64,000 bases of DNA, taken from contig CALLPK010000029.1 in NCBI GenBank assembly GCA_938015415.1, forward strand, positions 43,018 to 107,017, in the 5' to 3' direction. This DNA is from an uncultured Saprospiraceae bacterium. GTDB lineage: Bacteria; Bacteroidota; Bacteroidia; Chitinophagales; Saprospiraceae. Positions 7,833 through 17,055 of this stretch are shown piece after piece. The notes beneath the pieces were generated by a model. That model worked only from the letters and a program-made list of their open reading frames with translations. It made no database searches and had not been told where the DNA came from. The position numbers and the translations under genes were made by a program. Each line of letters opens with the position of its first letter. The stretch's first letter is position 1.

Positions 7833-8801
7833 TTAGTTTAGCCTTTTTCTTTTTAAAAGATAATATAACAGATCAATCATATAATTTTTAGTCCTGGTAA
7901 TAACATGGAAATCTTTTTTTATACCTCCAAATTCTGTAAAAATCAGTTCGATTTCCGCAGGCATCGAGCCTTCTAAATCAAGTGTACTAACCAGCTTTTT
8001 TAATCGACAGATTTTCTCCCAAAATACCAGTGACATTGGATAAGTTGAATCTAAATTATGATCAATACCACCCAAGAGATAATAAGCCTTATGCCGGTCT
8101 ATCACAATATAACTGCCAGCTAACTTTTTTTGCTGTTGATTAACACAAAAATATATTTTCCTTAAACCCCGTTTGCTCAATTCCTGATCCAATCGCTCTA
8201 AATCTTCCAGCGAATACGGAGGAGAGAGGCCTTTTCTGGTAAATGCCTGACTACTTAAATTGTATAGTGCTTTTATATCATCTGATTCTATGATCCGGTA
8301 ACCTTGTTCTTTTGCCTTTTTTACCTCCCATCTTCTTTTGCCACTTAAGTTAGCAAGGAGATTTTTTTCGTCTATAGACAAATCAATCAGGTGGGTGTAA
8401 TAAGTTGTCTGTTGAAAATTTTGCCAAAACAAAGGTTGCCAGTTTTCAAACTCAGGTAGAAAATTTTGGCGAAAATAAAAGAAAGAGGGTAGTTGTTCAG
8501 ATAGGTGCTTTATCACCTTCCTTTGAAAACTGTACCGCTTGACAGATTTTTCTATATCTGCTGGATATTCAATGTGTATTCCTAAAAACGGTGTTAGAAC
8601 GGGTTGATTAGCTACTTGAAAACCGAATTTCTTTTTTTGGTAAAATGGCCAAACTCCTTTTATTTTGCCAGATTTATCAAAATACAATATAACGTCCCAG
8701 TTCTTTGATCCACAAACTATATCAAGCCACCAATCATAGAAAAAAATAGGTAATGTCTTTGTGGTCTGGCAAAATACACGATATATTTGTTTATTTGTCA
8801 T
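7833..8801 (-). CDS. FemAB/GNAT-fold acyltransferase-like protein
   Basis: The protein has 322 residues. The N-terminal segment (FFYDWWLDIVCGSKNWDVIL) with the mid-region YTHLIDLS, then LSGKRRWEVKKAKEQGYRI, resembles the FemAB-like GNAT domain (PF13480) found in polysaccharide and PEP-CTERM loci. In that family the 'R....KKA.k.G' segment starts the second GNAT half. Reading SYIVIDRHKAYYLLGG fits the final beta-strand region. The likely job is transfer of an acyl or aminoacyl group to a sugar or amino sugar, but no substrate is known. It runs opposite to the surrounding operon: convergent with the gene before it and divergent from gmd across 110 bp. Confidence 0.65.
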   Translation of the reverse strand: MTNKQIYRVFCQTTKTLPIFFYDWWLDIVCGSKNWDVILYFDKSGKIKGVWPFYQKKKFGFQVANQPVLTPFLGIHIEYPADIEKSVKRYSFQRKVIKHLSEQLPSFFYFRQNFLPEFENWQPLFWQNFQQTTYYTHLIDLSIDEKNLLANLSGKRRWEVKKAKEQGYRIIESDDIKALYNLSSQAFTRKGLSPPYSLEDLERLDQELSKRGLRKIYFCVNQQQKKLAGSYIVIDRHKAYYLLGGIDHNLDSTYPMSLVFWEKICRLKKLVSTLDLEGSMPAEIELIFTEFGGIKKDFHVITRTKNYMIDLLYYLLKRKRLN

Positions 8802-8911
8802 AAAATACCTTTCGATAGGAAAGACAAATTAGCCTTTATTTTACAATCTCACAATATTAGGATTCATATTACAATTAATTTGATCCCTCAAAACCAATAA
8901 AGTAAATAATT

Positions 8912-10030
8912 ATGAACAATAAAAAAGCACTGATCACGGGTATTACCGGACAAGATGGAGCATACCTTTCCGAACTCCTCCTCTCCAAAGGATACGAAGT
9001 ACACGGCATCAAACGCCGTGCTTCCTCCTTTAATACCGCGCGTATCGACCACCTTTACCAAGATCCACACGTCAGTAGTCGTAACTTTATCCTTCACTAC
9101 GGAGATCTTACGGACTCTACCAACCTCATCCGGATCATCCAGGAGATTCAGCCGGACGAAATTTATAACCTTGGAGCTATGTCGCATGTCAAAGTTAGCT
9201 TCGATGCACCAGAATATACTGCGGATGTCGACGGAGTAGGGACACTGCGAATACTAGAAGCGGTCCGTTTATTAGGATTAACCAAAAAAACAAAAATATA
9301 CCAGGCCTCGACTTCTGAACTATATGGACTGGTGCAAGAAGTACCTCAAAAAGAAACAACGCCTTTTTATCCGCGCTCTCCGTACGCTGTAGCCAAGATG
9401 TATGCTTACTGGATTACCGTCAATTATCGAGAGGCCTATGATATGTTTGCTTGTAATGGGATTTTATTTAATCATGAATCTCCATTAAGAGGTGAAACTT
9501 TTGTTACCAGAAAAATAACCCGCGCCGTTGCTAAAATTGCACTCGGTCTTCAGGAAAAATTATACCTTGGTAATATGGATGCCAAAAGAGATTGGGGACA
9601 TGCCAAAGACTACGTTGAATGTATGTGGAAAATTCTACAACAGGATGAACCCGAAGACTGGGTAATTGCTACTGGAGTGACGACTAGTGTTCGGGATTTT
9701 GTACGTATGTCTTTTAAAGAAATTGGGGTAGAGCTAGCTTTTGAAGGAAGTGGCGAACAGGAAGTTGGTACCATCAAAGCGGCTACTAAACCCGAATATC
9801 AGGCTAGGATAGGTCAAGTGGTAGTGGCCGTTGATCCAGCGTATTACCGACCTACAGAAGTAGAGTTACTCATCGGAGATTCTTCTAAAGCGCAACAAAA
9901 ACTAAACTGGAAACCTAAATACGATCTGGAGACACTGTGTAGTGAAATGGTCGCCGCCGACATTGAATTGTTTAAACGGGATCAACTTCTAAAAGAAGCA
10001 GGTTTTAATGTTAGAAATGAATTTGAATAG
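8912..10030 (+). CDS. gmd: GDP-mannose 4,6-dehydratase
   Basis: The 372-residue length is usual for Gmd. The NADP-binding motif GITGQDG is at residues 10-16. The catalytic set is in ASTSELYG (Thr134, Glu136) and SPYAVAK (Tyr158, Lys162), and [16 protein letters not shown] is a Gmd-specific signature. The enzyme converts GDP-D-mannose to GDP-4-keto-6-deoxy-D-mannose in the cytoplasm, the first step to GDP-L-fucose, completed here by fcl at 17056. The gene starts at an ATG with a 110-bp gap to the divergent FemAB-like gene, where its promoter should lie. It is GC-richer and more conserved than its neighbours. Confidence 0.95.
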   Translation: MNNKKALITGITGQDGAYLSELLLSKGYEVHGIKRRASSFNTARIDHLYQDPHVSSRNFILHYGDLTDSTNLIRIIQEIQPDEIYNLGAMSHVKVSFDAPEYTADVDGVGTLRILEAVRLLGLTKKTKIYQASTSELYGLVQEVPQKETTPFYPRSPYAVAKMYAYWITVNYREAYDMFACNGILFNHESPLRGETFVTRKITRAVAKIALGLQEKLYLGNMDAKRDWGHAKDYVECMWKILQQDEPEDWVIATGVTTSVRDFVRMSFKEIGVELAFEGSGEQEVGTIKAATKPEYQARIGQVVVAVDPAYYRPTEVELLIGDSSKAQQKLNWKPKYDLETLCSEMVAADIELFKRDQLLKEAGFNVRNEFE

Positions 10031-10040
10031 GGATATTCTT

Positions 10041-11159
10041 TTAGGTGTTTAGCAACCGATCCAGTTCTTTTTGGAAAATTTTTATTCTTGCTTCTACATT
10101 AAAAGAAGTAAAAACACTTGAATGGTCTGCAATTAATCTGGATCCTGAAATGAGACTTTCTAACAAGATTTTTAAATCTTCTTGATTTTGATATCGCATA
10201 ACGGCAGATTCTAATCCCGCTTCGAGTTGGTAATATGTCGGAAGAATTACTGGTTTACCTTTATTTACAAAATCATTAATGTTTCCTGAGACTTGAGAAT
10301 GGCTGTTTTTCTCTATGCTGAATCCAATAACTAAAGACGAAGGAATTGGACATAACAGGACATCCGCCTGCTCAATTGCTTCTTGATATTCTTCCGCAGT
10401 TAGATATTCTTTAAAGCATCGTATTTTTATATTTCCTTTTTTTAAGGCCTCCATTTTTTGTACGATCTTCTCGCCTAACCGACCAGATGCTTTTCCTGCC
10501 AATATGATCTCTACCGGTCGGTCAGGTTTCTTGAGCCTTGTTATTATATCATACAACATATTATAATCTCGGCTGGCAGGATGCACAGAACCCGGAACTA
10601 CAATTTTGAAAGGTGCGCCTTCTGACAATTCTTTCGTAGCGATCGATTCATTAACGTAAAATGGGAACGTGTAAAACCGGTCTTTCTGGAAAAAATCTTG
10701 TTGTGCTAAATAATTAAAAACGGTCGGTGCTCCGGCAATAAATCCATCCATCGCTTTTAACGGAAGCGTCGGAAATCGCAAATAGCGAAATAAATTAATC
10801 ACAGAACGAATAGGTCTAATGTGATAATCATAATTTTTCCATGGCGCAAAATGTCGGTGAAAGGCATGAATCACTGCGTACTTTCGGGGGGTAAGCGGAA
10901 GAAAGGGGTGAATGTCATTATTAAGGGTGGTAAATATTAAAATGGTACACTGATCAAGTATCTCCAAAAGGTCAGGATCACCTAAAAAATGCCAATGTAA
11001 ATTTGGCATTTTTGAAATTGATTTCATCATTTTATCGGTTCCAGGCTTAAGAACAGCGTGAACCTCAATTTTTAATCCAGAAAAAATAAGCGCGTAGTTT
11101 CTTAAGACTTCTACGTGTAAGGCAGTTTCTATTATACCGATTTTAATATTTTTTCCCAT
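10041..11159 (-). CDS. Glycosyltransferase-like protein (GT-B fold)
   Basis: The protein has 372 residues. The N-terminal strand KIGIIETALHVEVLRNYALI and the C-terminal segments FKIVVPGSVHPASRDYNML, PVEIILAGKAS and EEYQEAIEQADVLLCPIP look like the second Rossmann domain of GT-B glycosyltransferases. The usual EX7E signature is not clear; INDFVNKGKPVILPTYYQLE sits where it would be expected. I therefore call it a probable glycosyltransferase of uncertain family. It runs against the main operon, converging on gmd with 10 bp between stops. Its start codon lies only 13 bp from that of the divergent GT2 gene. Confidence 0.55.
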   Translation of the reverse strand: MGKNIKIGIIETALHVEVLRNYALIFSGLKIEVHAVLKPGTDKMMKSISKMPNLHWHFLGDPDLLEILDQCTILIFTTLNNDIHPFLPLTPRKYAVIHAFHRHFAPWKNYDYHIRPIRSVINLFRYLRFPTLPLKAMDGFIAGAPTVFNYLAQQDFFQKDRFYTFPFYVNESIATKELSEGAPFKIVVPGSVHPASRDYNMLYDIITRLKKPDRPVEIILAGKASGRLGEKIVQKMEALKKGNIKIRCFKEYLTAEEYQEAIEQADVLLCPIPSSLVIGFSIEKNSHSQVSGNINDFVNKGKPVILPTYYQLEAGLESAVMRYQNQEDLKILLESLISGSRLIADHSSVFTSFNVEARIKIFQKELDRLLNT

Positions 11160-11172
11160 TTTAACTTAAACA

Positions 11173-12081
11173 TTGACTGGTAAAAAATTACTTTTCTCTA
11201 TCATCATTCCTACGCGTAATCGCGCAGATTTATTGGAAAAAGCCATTCGGAGTGTACAGGTTCAGTCTTATCCAAACTGGGAATTATTAGTCATTGACGA
11301 TGCCTCAACAGATCAGACGACTGAGGTCGTAGCAAATTTTAATGATCTCCGTATCAGATACCTATACCAGCAAAAATCAGAGCGAAGTATGGCGCGCAAC
11401 AAAGGTATAGAAAATGCACGAGGCAATTATATTTGTTTTTTAGATGATGATGATTTTTTGAAAAAAAATTTCTTAAACGATTTTAAAAAAGCCATCTCTT
11501 CTTTTCCTGATGCGATTATTCGAACTGGTTTTACTTATAAATTCCTTAACGATAATCGGCTTAAAAAAGGAAAACTGATAAAACCCAATGAGCACCCTTT
11601 CCATTTTGCACTACGTGAAATGTGTGGGGTATGGAGTTTATGTATTCCCAGTGATTATCTGGCGGAGGATCGATTTGCAGATTTTCCACATTGGCAGGAT
11701 GCGCATTTAATTTTGCGGTTATTTGCTAAATATCCGGTTACGCAATTGAATTCTCGAAACTACATTTATGTTCAACATACAAAAATGGGAACTCAAAAGA
11801 TTTTTAAAAATAACGACGAAATTGAAAAACGCTTATCTCTTAATTTGGCAGCGATCAAAGATTTTTTCATAAATCATGCTCAAGAGGTTGGTAACCTGAT
11901 TACCCCAAAGACTAAAGATATCTTACTGTCTGGAAAAATACTACATTATGCTATTTCTGCTACGGTCAGAAATAATCCTGCTAAAGGTAAAGAATTGTTT
12001 ATTCGTTCTTTAAAAATAGGATGGTTTCTGCAACATTATAAATTGTATATGGTTTTCTTAAAAAAATATCTACTGAAATGA
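11173..12081 (+). CDS. Glycosyltransferase family 2
   Basis: The protein has 302 residues. The N-terminus FSIIIPTRNRADLLEKAI, then VIDDASTDQT and CFLDDDDF, carry the GT-A nucleotide-binding Asp and the DXD-type metal site. It would be a cytoplasmic inverting transferase adding a residue to a lipid-linked repeat unit. The start is TTG at 11173; an in-frame TAA at 11167 rules out anything further upstream. The divergent gene begins 13 bp away, so the promoter must lie inside that gene or the frame is served by readthrough. The stop overlaps the next start (ATGATGG). Confidence 0.85.
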   Translation: MTGKKLLFSIIIPTRNRADLLEKAIRSVQVQSYPNWELLVIDDASTDQTTEVVANFNDLRIRYLYQQKSERSMARNKGIENARGNYICFLDDDDFLKKNFLNDFKKAISSFPDAIIRTGFTYKFLNDNRLKKGKLIKPNEHPFHFALREMCGVWSLCIPSDYLAEDRFADFPHWQDAHLILRLFAKYPVTQLNSRNYIYVQHTKMGTQKIFKNNDEIEKRLSLNLAAIKDFFINHAQEVGNLITPKTKDILLSGKILHYAISATVRNNPAKGKELFIRSLKIGWFLQHYKLYMVFLKKYLLK

Positions 12082-12578
12082 TGGAAAATAATTCCGACAC
12101 TGTATTCAAAAAAATTGAAACACAACTCACCGACCTCGGATTCACCTTCGAACGTACCGACTTTAACCGCCCCTGGGGCGGTTTCTTTGTTATAGACGAA
12201 GCACAATCCCAAAAATTCTGTGAGAATTACTATCCCGATGAAGACGTAGCCAAATTAACCAAAGGTGGAAAAGTCAGCCCTAAAATTTTAGTCGTCCTTC
12301 CCGAAAAAAGACTTTCCTGGCAATACCACCATCGTCGCTCCGAAGTATGGAAACTCATCGAAGGAGAAGCCGGGGTAATTCGTAGTGATACGGATCAACA
12401 AAAGGAACTGGAGATTATGGTAATCGGCGAAAACGTAGTCCTTCAGTGCGGAGAACGACACCGCCTCGTAGGCCTTGACAATGTGGGTATCATCGCCGAA
12501 ATCTGGCAACACATCGACCCCGACAACCCGTCGGATGAGGAGGATATTGTTCGAGTACAGGACGACTTTGGTCGCTAA
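12078..12578 (+). CDS. Type II phosphomannose isomerase-like cupin
   Basis: The protein has 166 residues. The early RPWGGFFVIDE segment and the central WQYHHRRSEVWKLIEGEA, ending with GERHRLVG, give a single cupin barrel with the metal-binding His/Glu pattern of the C-terminal domain of type II mannose-6-phosphate isomerases (the 'HHRRSEHW' region). It probably interconverts fructose-6-phosphate and mannose-6-phosphate, feeding GDP-mannose. The guanylyltransferase at 18751 lacks this domain, so the two halves of a ManC-type bifunctional enzyme are encoded apart. It overlaps the preceding gene by 4 bp. Isomerase activity is inferred from homology only. Confidence 0.75.
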   Translation: MMENNSDTVFKKIETQLTDLGFTFERTDFNRPWGGFFVIDEAQSQKFCENYYPDEDVAKLTKGGKVSPKILVVLPEKRLSWQYHHRRSEVWKLIEGEAGVIRSDTDQQKELEIMVIGENVVLQCGERHRLVGLDNVGIIAEIWQHIDPDNPSDEEDIVRVQDDFGR

Positions 12579-12584
12579 GATTTT

Positions 12585-15500
12585 ATGAGAAAAAAACAAT
12601 CTCCTAAAGCTATTATTACCGCAGAATTAATTCAAGCATATCTTGATAAGGAGTTTATTGGAGTCACGCTCAGTAAAGGCTACGATTATGCCAATGGGAA
12701 GCAGAATGCTACTTGTACGATGGTAGTTAAAGATCCCAAATTTATTCTTGGAAAAGTAAGTTTGCGATCTGGCCTCAAAGCCTTCGAAGTAAGCGTTACG
12801 GCTAGTCACCAAGGTGGAACCTCTGCTATTGATCTTAGTTGTAACTGCCAGAAAGTTAATTGTGTCCATCAAGCTACCTTCCTTTTTTATTTGCTAAAAC
12901 AAAAAGGCGTCAAACCGCAGATCATCAGGGATTATGCTTTATCGGATAACAACACAAATAGTTTTCGAAAAATACCTTACAATAGCGAACAGCTGGAGCT
13001 GATCTTAGATCGCTTCCACGATGCGAGTGGTGATAATTATGGAGAAGAGGTAATTGGTTTTTTTGAATCTCCGCAGGATTTGATAATTGAGATAACTGAA
13101 CGAAGCGGCTGGTATCATCAGGAAAAAAGCCAGGTAGCCCTGCGATCAGGAGAAGCAGGAGTTGAGATAAAATGTCTCAAATGTAATGCAAAAACGAATA
13201 AATTTTGTGATCATCAGGCAAAAGCATTGTCTGGATTATTAGAGGAATTACCTGAGTTACTGGATGATTGGGAAAATATTTTCCAGGTACTCTTGAAAGA
13301 TTCGGCCAAATCTGCCAAGGTAAGTACTACGAATTTTTTAAAATATTTTCAAATTGGTTTCGATCAGGATTCGGTTGGGTATATAAAAATTAGTGATAAT
13401 ATTGTTGACGCAAGATGGTTAGAAAAAAAGAAGGAACTGCTATCTTACGATAAAGTTGATCGCAAACGGGAGGGTGAAAAATTAGAAGAATACCTGCTGA
13501 GTGGAAACGAGAAAATGTCTGCTTACAAATGGGGAATGGAAGGAAGTGAATCGTTTGACAACCAACTGGCATTGGGTTTTCTTCGGGGGGTTAAACTGAA
13601 AACGAGAAAGGGAATCAAAGGGAATCAACGAAAAATAAGTCAACATCCTATTGGTTTTCCATCGGGTCAGATACATCTGGCACAACAGATTTTACTGCTT
13701 AGTAACGAACCTGATAGAGAACAGCTTTTCTCTGAGATGAACGAGCTAATTGAGGAAAATCTGGCGCAACTCAACGAAGCGTTTCACTACGTTTATTATC
13801 CTAAAAACTCCCGCCAACAAGCAACTACTTCTAGTTTAGTCAGCTTTTACCCCGAACGACTTGAATTGGAATTGCGGGTGAAGGCAGAAGATGAAATGGT
13901 AAAGATAGAACGGATAGCTACTTTGGATGGTGAAAAATTTGACCTGAATAAAGTGGTTTTTTATAACGATATTTTTTGTGCCACAACCGAGTATATCTAT
14001 CGCTTTGCTTCTTTTGGATTGTCAAAAGTATTTCCTGTTTTTGACGATTTTCAAGGAGATGAAATTATTTTAAGTCAGGTTGAGGCTGTGGATATCCAAC
14101 CTTTTTTGGTAGAATTGAAAAACTATTTTCCGGTAATCATCGAATCCGCTGAATTGAAGACAAAAGAAATAATGCTTTCTGAAGCTCAATATCAGATTGC
14201 GCTCCGTGAAGTCGGATCCTTTATTACTTTTGAACCGCGCTTGAAATTTTCTGATTTTACATTTAATATTTTTAATGAAGAATTACGTTTTTTTGAAAAT
14301 GGTGTACAGTATACGATAGCGACTGATTTACGGGACTTCCTTTTGGATTTTATTCGGCAAGCGCATCCATCTTTTAATAATAAAATACAGGTGCAGGATT
14401 ATGTATATCTGGATTTGCCGGCTATGATGAATAATTACTGGTTTCTACGTTTTGTGGAAGCTTGTGCTGCCAACGAAATTGAGCTTCTGGGACAAAAAGA
14501 GCTGTCCAGATTTAATTATTCTAAGCACCGTGCAAAAACCTATTCCCACCTCAAATCCGGGATCGACTGGTTTGAAGTAGATATGGGCGTTTCCTTCGGA
14601 AAAGAAACGGTTAAAGCCGCCGATTGGATCAGAGCGTTACGCAATAATGAAACGTTCGTGGTCCTCAAGGATGGCTCTCTCGGAATGCTACCCGAAGAAT
14701 GGTTAGCGCAGGCCCGGAAGGTACTCGCAGTAGCAGATATTGAAAAAGGAGACATCAAAATTTCTAAATACCGCTTCAATATTATTGACGATCTTTTTGA
14801 AGAATTGGATGATAAAAAAATTATTAAAGAACTGGCGGAAAAGAAAAAAAGATTAGCGGAATACGATACCAACAAAAAATATAAATTACCTGAAACGGTA
14901 ACGGCAGACCTCCGGCCTTACCAAAAACATGGATTCGCCTGGCTGAAATTTTTGGACGAATCAGGTTTTGGTGGAATCCTGGCCGACGATATGGGATTGG
15001 GGAAAACCCTCCAGGTGATCTCTTTGTTGGCGGACCAGAAAAACAAAAACAGTTCTATGGTCATTGTTCCGCGCAGTTTGTTATTTAACTGGGCAGCAGA
15101 ATTAGACAAATTTTGTCCCTCCCTTACTTATGTTATTCATCATGGACCTAACCGGGGAAAAGATCTTGAAGCACTGACGAAAAGGGACTTGATTATTTCA
15201 ACTTATGATACGACCGCAGCGGATATCGGGTTGTTCCAGAATTATCGCTTTAATTATATTGTACTCGATGAATCGCAGGCCATCAAAAATCCGGATTCTA
15301 AACGCTATAAAGCAATGCGCCTCTTACAGTCGGATAACAAAATTGCGATGACGGGTACGCCGATTGAAAATAATACGTTTGACTTGTATGCACAGTTGAG
15401 TTTTACGTCTCCAGGATTATTAGGATCTAAAACTTCTTTTCGTAACAACTTCGCTATTCCCATCGACAACGATGGCAATCAGGAGGCAGCTAATTTGTTA

Positions 15501-16286
15501 AGGAAACTAATTCATCCTTTTATTTTACGTCGGACCAAAGAACAGGTCGCCAGCGACCTCCCAGATAAAACCGAGACCGTATTGTATTGTGAAATGGCAC
15601 CTGCACAACGAAAACTTTACGATAAACTCAAACAACAAATCAAACTTGATCTGGAAGAGGAGGTAGAAGAAAAAGGACTGGCCAAATCTAAATTTAAAAT
15701 CCTGGACGGACTTTTACGCCTCCGCCAAATGTGTAATTCTCCCTTATTAGTCAATCCTGCCTTTACTGGAAAAAATGCAGAATCCGTAAAAATAAAAGTA
15801 CTATTACAAAATCTAACCGAAGAGCTGGACCAACATAACGCGCTGGTTTTTTCTCAATTTACCAGTTTGTTAGCCATCGTGCGGGCAGAATTAGACAAAC
15901 GGGAAATTCCATACGCTTACCTCGATGGTAGTACCCGAAAGCGGCAGGAAGCCGTCGAAAAATTTATGGAAAATAGCGAGGTGAAAATATTTTTAATCAG
16001 TATCAAAGCAGGTAATACTGGACTCAATCTTACAAAAGCTGATTACGTCTACATCCTCGACCCCTGGTGGAATCCAGCCGTGGAAGCTCAGGCGATTGAT
16101 CGTACCCACCGTATCGGTCAGGATAAACAAGTGTTTGCTTATAAGCTGATTTGTAAAGATTCGATTGAAGAAAAAATTTTGAAGCTTCAGGAAAAAAAGA
16201 AAAAATTGGCACAGGATCTTATTCGGACGGATGAGAATATTTTAAAGAGTCTGGATAAGGATACGCTGATGAGTTTATTTGATTAG
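12585..16286 (+). CDS. SNF2-family helicase with N-terminal SWIM zinc finger
   Basis: The protein has 1233 residues. A SWIM finger (SCNCQKVNCVHQ, near residues 85-96) and a second Cys/His cluster (KCLKCNAKTNKFCDHQ, near residue 203) are at the N-terminus. The SNF2 ATPase carries Walker A DDMGLGKT (801-808), DESQ box (895-898) and TGTPIEN; the helicase C-terminal domain carries QFTSLL, DGSTRKRQEAVEKF and RTHRIGQ. These proteins are ATP-driven translocases on duplex DNA, often linked to repair or transcription recycling. The gene follows the cupin by only 6 bp, in an otherwise sugar-synthetic locus, so its link to the pathway is unclear. Family is certain, role is not. Confidence 0.93.
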   Translation: MRKKQSPKAIITAELIQAYLDKEFIGVTLSKGYDYANGKQNATCTMVVKDPKFILGKVSLRSGLKAFEVSVTASHQGGTSAIDLSCNCQKVNCVHQATFLFYLLKQKGVKPQIIRDYALSDNNTNSFRKIPYNSEQLELILDRFHDASGDNYGEEVIGFFESPQDLIIEITERSGWYHQEKSQVALRSGEAGVEIKCLKCNAKTNKFCDHQAKALSGLLEELPELLDDWENIFQVLLKDSAKSAKVSTTNFLKYFQIGFDQDSVGYIKISDNIVDARWLEKKKELLSYDKVDRKREGEKLEEYLLSGNEKMSAYKWGMEGSESFDNQLALGFLRGVKLKTRKGIKGNQRKISQHPIGFPSGQIHLAQQILLLSNEPDREQLFSEMNELIEENLAQLNEAFHYVYYPKNSRQQATTSSLVSFYPERLELELRVKAEDEMVKIERIATLDGEKFDLNKVVFYNDIFCATTEYIYRFASFGLSKVFPVFDDFQGDEIILSQVEAVDIQPFLVELKNYFPVIIESAELKTKEIMLSEAQYQIALREVGSFITFEPRLKFSDFTFNIFNEELRFFENGVQYTIATDLRDFLLDFIRQAHPSFNNKIQVQDYVYLDLPAMMNNYWFLRFVEACAANEIELLGQKELSRFNYSKHRAKTYSHLKSGIDWFEVDMGVSFGKETVKAADWIRALRNNETFVVLKDGSLGMLPEEWLAQARKVLAVADIEKGDIKISKYRFNIIDDLFEELDDKKIIKELAEKKKRLAEYDTNKKYKLPETVTADLRPYQKHGFAWLKFLDESGFGGILADDMGLGKTLQVISLLADQKNKNSSMVIVPRSLLFNWAAELDKFCPSLTYVIHHGPNRGKDLEALTKRDLIISTYDTTAADIGLFQNYRFNYIVLDESQAIKNPDSKRYKAMRLLQSDNKIAMTGTPIENNTFDLYAQLSFTSPGLLGSKTSFRNNFAIPIDNDGNQEAANLLRKLIHPFILRRTKEQVASDLPDKTETVLYCEMAPAQRKLYDKLKQQIKLDLEEEVEEKGLAKSKFKILDGLLRLRQMCNSPLLVNPAFTGKNAESVKIKVLLQNLTEELDQHNALVFSQFTSLLAIVRAELDKREIPYAYLDGSTRKRQEAVEKFMENSEVKIFLISIKAGNTGLNLTKADYVYILDPWWNPAVEAQAIDRTHRIGQDKQVFAYKLICKDSIEEKILKLQEKKKKLAQDLIRTDENILKSLDKDTLMSLFD

Positions 16287-16383
16287 GAGGTTGGTTTATT
16301 AGTGGATCAGTTAATCAGCTGTATGGTTTTTCAAAAAGGATCATCAATGTTTTAATGTTAAACAAAGTAATTTTAAATTAACC

Positions 16384-16423
16384 AATCCGCACATCAAAAA
16401 ATCCGCACATCCACAAATCCATC
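16384..16423 (+). repeat. 8-bp-period degenerate array, five units
   Basis: Five 8-bp units run AATCCGCA, CATCAAAA, AATCCGCA, CATCCACA, AATCCATC. The same units occur at 34383, 41117 and 49004, always in this strand orientation. Here the last unit supplies the first conserved codons of the acetyltransferase that follows. The 130 bp between the helicase stop and the array holds no other feature I can see. Confidence 0.75.
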
Positions 16424-16971
16424 CCACCGCCACGATCGACCAGCCCGTCACCATCGGCGCAGGCACTAAAATCTGGCACTACACGCACGTCATGTCCGAA
16501 GCAGTCATTGGCGAAAACTGCAATATTGGACAAAATGTTTTCATTGCTTCCGGAGTAGTGTTAGGTAATCATGTCAAGGTGCAAAATAATGTTTCTCTTT
16601 ACGCAGGAATCACTTGCGCGGATGATGTATTTCTTGGGCCGTCTATGGTGTTTACCAATGTAAAGAATCCGCGTAGTGCAATTAATCGGCGGGGACAATA
16701 TGATAAAACCCACGTTGGGAAAGGCGCTACGATTGGAGCCAACGCTACGATCGTTTGCGGTAATGATATTGGGGAATATGCTTTTATTGGAGCAGGTACG
16801 GTGGTTACCAAATCGGTCAAACCTTACGCTTTAGTAGTCGGTAATCCGGGAGCGCAAATTGGCTGGATGAGTCAGTACGGGCATCGGTTGGCATTTGATG
16901 AAAATGGGATAGCCATCTGTCCTGAGAGCCAACAAAAATATGCTTTGAAAAATGGAAGCGTCATCATCTGA
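16417..16971 (+). CDS. WbpD/WlbB-like hexapeptide N-acetyltransferase; start codon not found
   Basis: The coordinates begin at the first codon with family homology. The frame reads IHPTATIDQPVTIGAGTKIW before the first ATG at 16492, which matches the usual start of WbpD/WlbB UDP-sugar 3-N-acetyltransferases; hexapeptide repeats continue (IGENCNIGQNV, VGKGATIGANATIVCG) to the VVGNPGAQIGW motif. Starting at 16492 would drop about 25 conserved residues. The frame is open back to a TAA at 16312, but contains no ATG, GTG or TTG. Its 5' end is formed by an 8-bp-period array. Either a rare start is used or the array has replaced the original start. The product would acetylate an amino sugar with acetyl-CoA. 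Confidence 0.75.
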   Translation: MHPTATIDQPVTIGAGTKIWHYTHVMSEAVIGENCNIGQNVFIASGVVLGNHVKVQNNVSLYAGITCADDVFLGPSMVFTNVKNPRSAINRRGQYDKTHVGKGATIGANATIVCGNDIGEYAFIGAGTVVTKSVKPYALVVGNPGAQIGWMSQYGHRLAFDENGIAICPESQQKYALKNGSVII

Positions 16972-17055
16972 TAAGGAAAACGAAGGCCAACTTATTTTCT
17001 ACTTAAAAGATTTTAAAAACTTTAGACCCAAATTAAAAATATAGCTAATAAAATT

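Noticed and set aside
16384-16423. Possible short CRISPR-like repeats
   Set aside because: The units are 8 bp, contiguous and degenerate, with no spacers and no cas genes; the same holds for 41117 and 49004.
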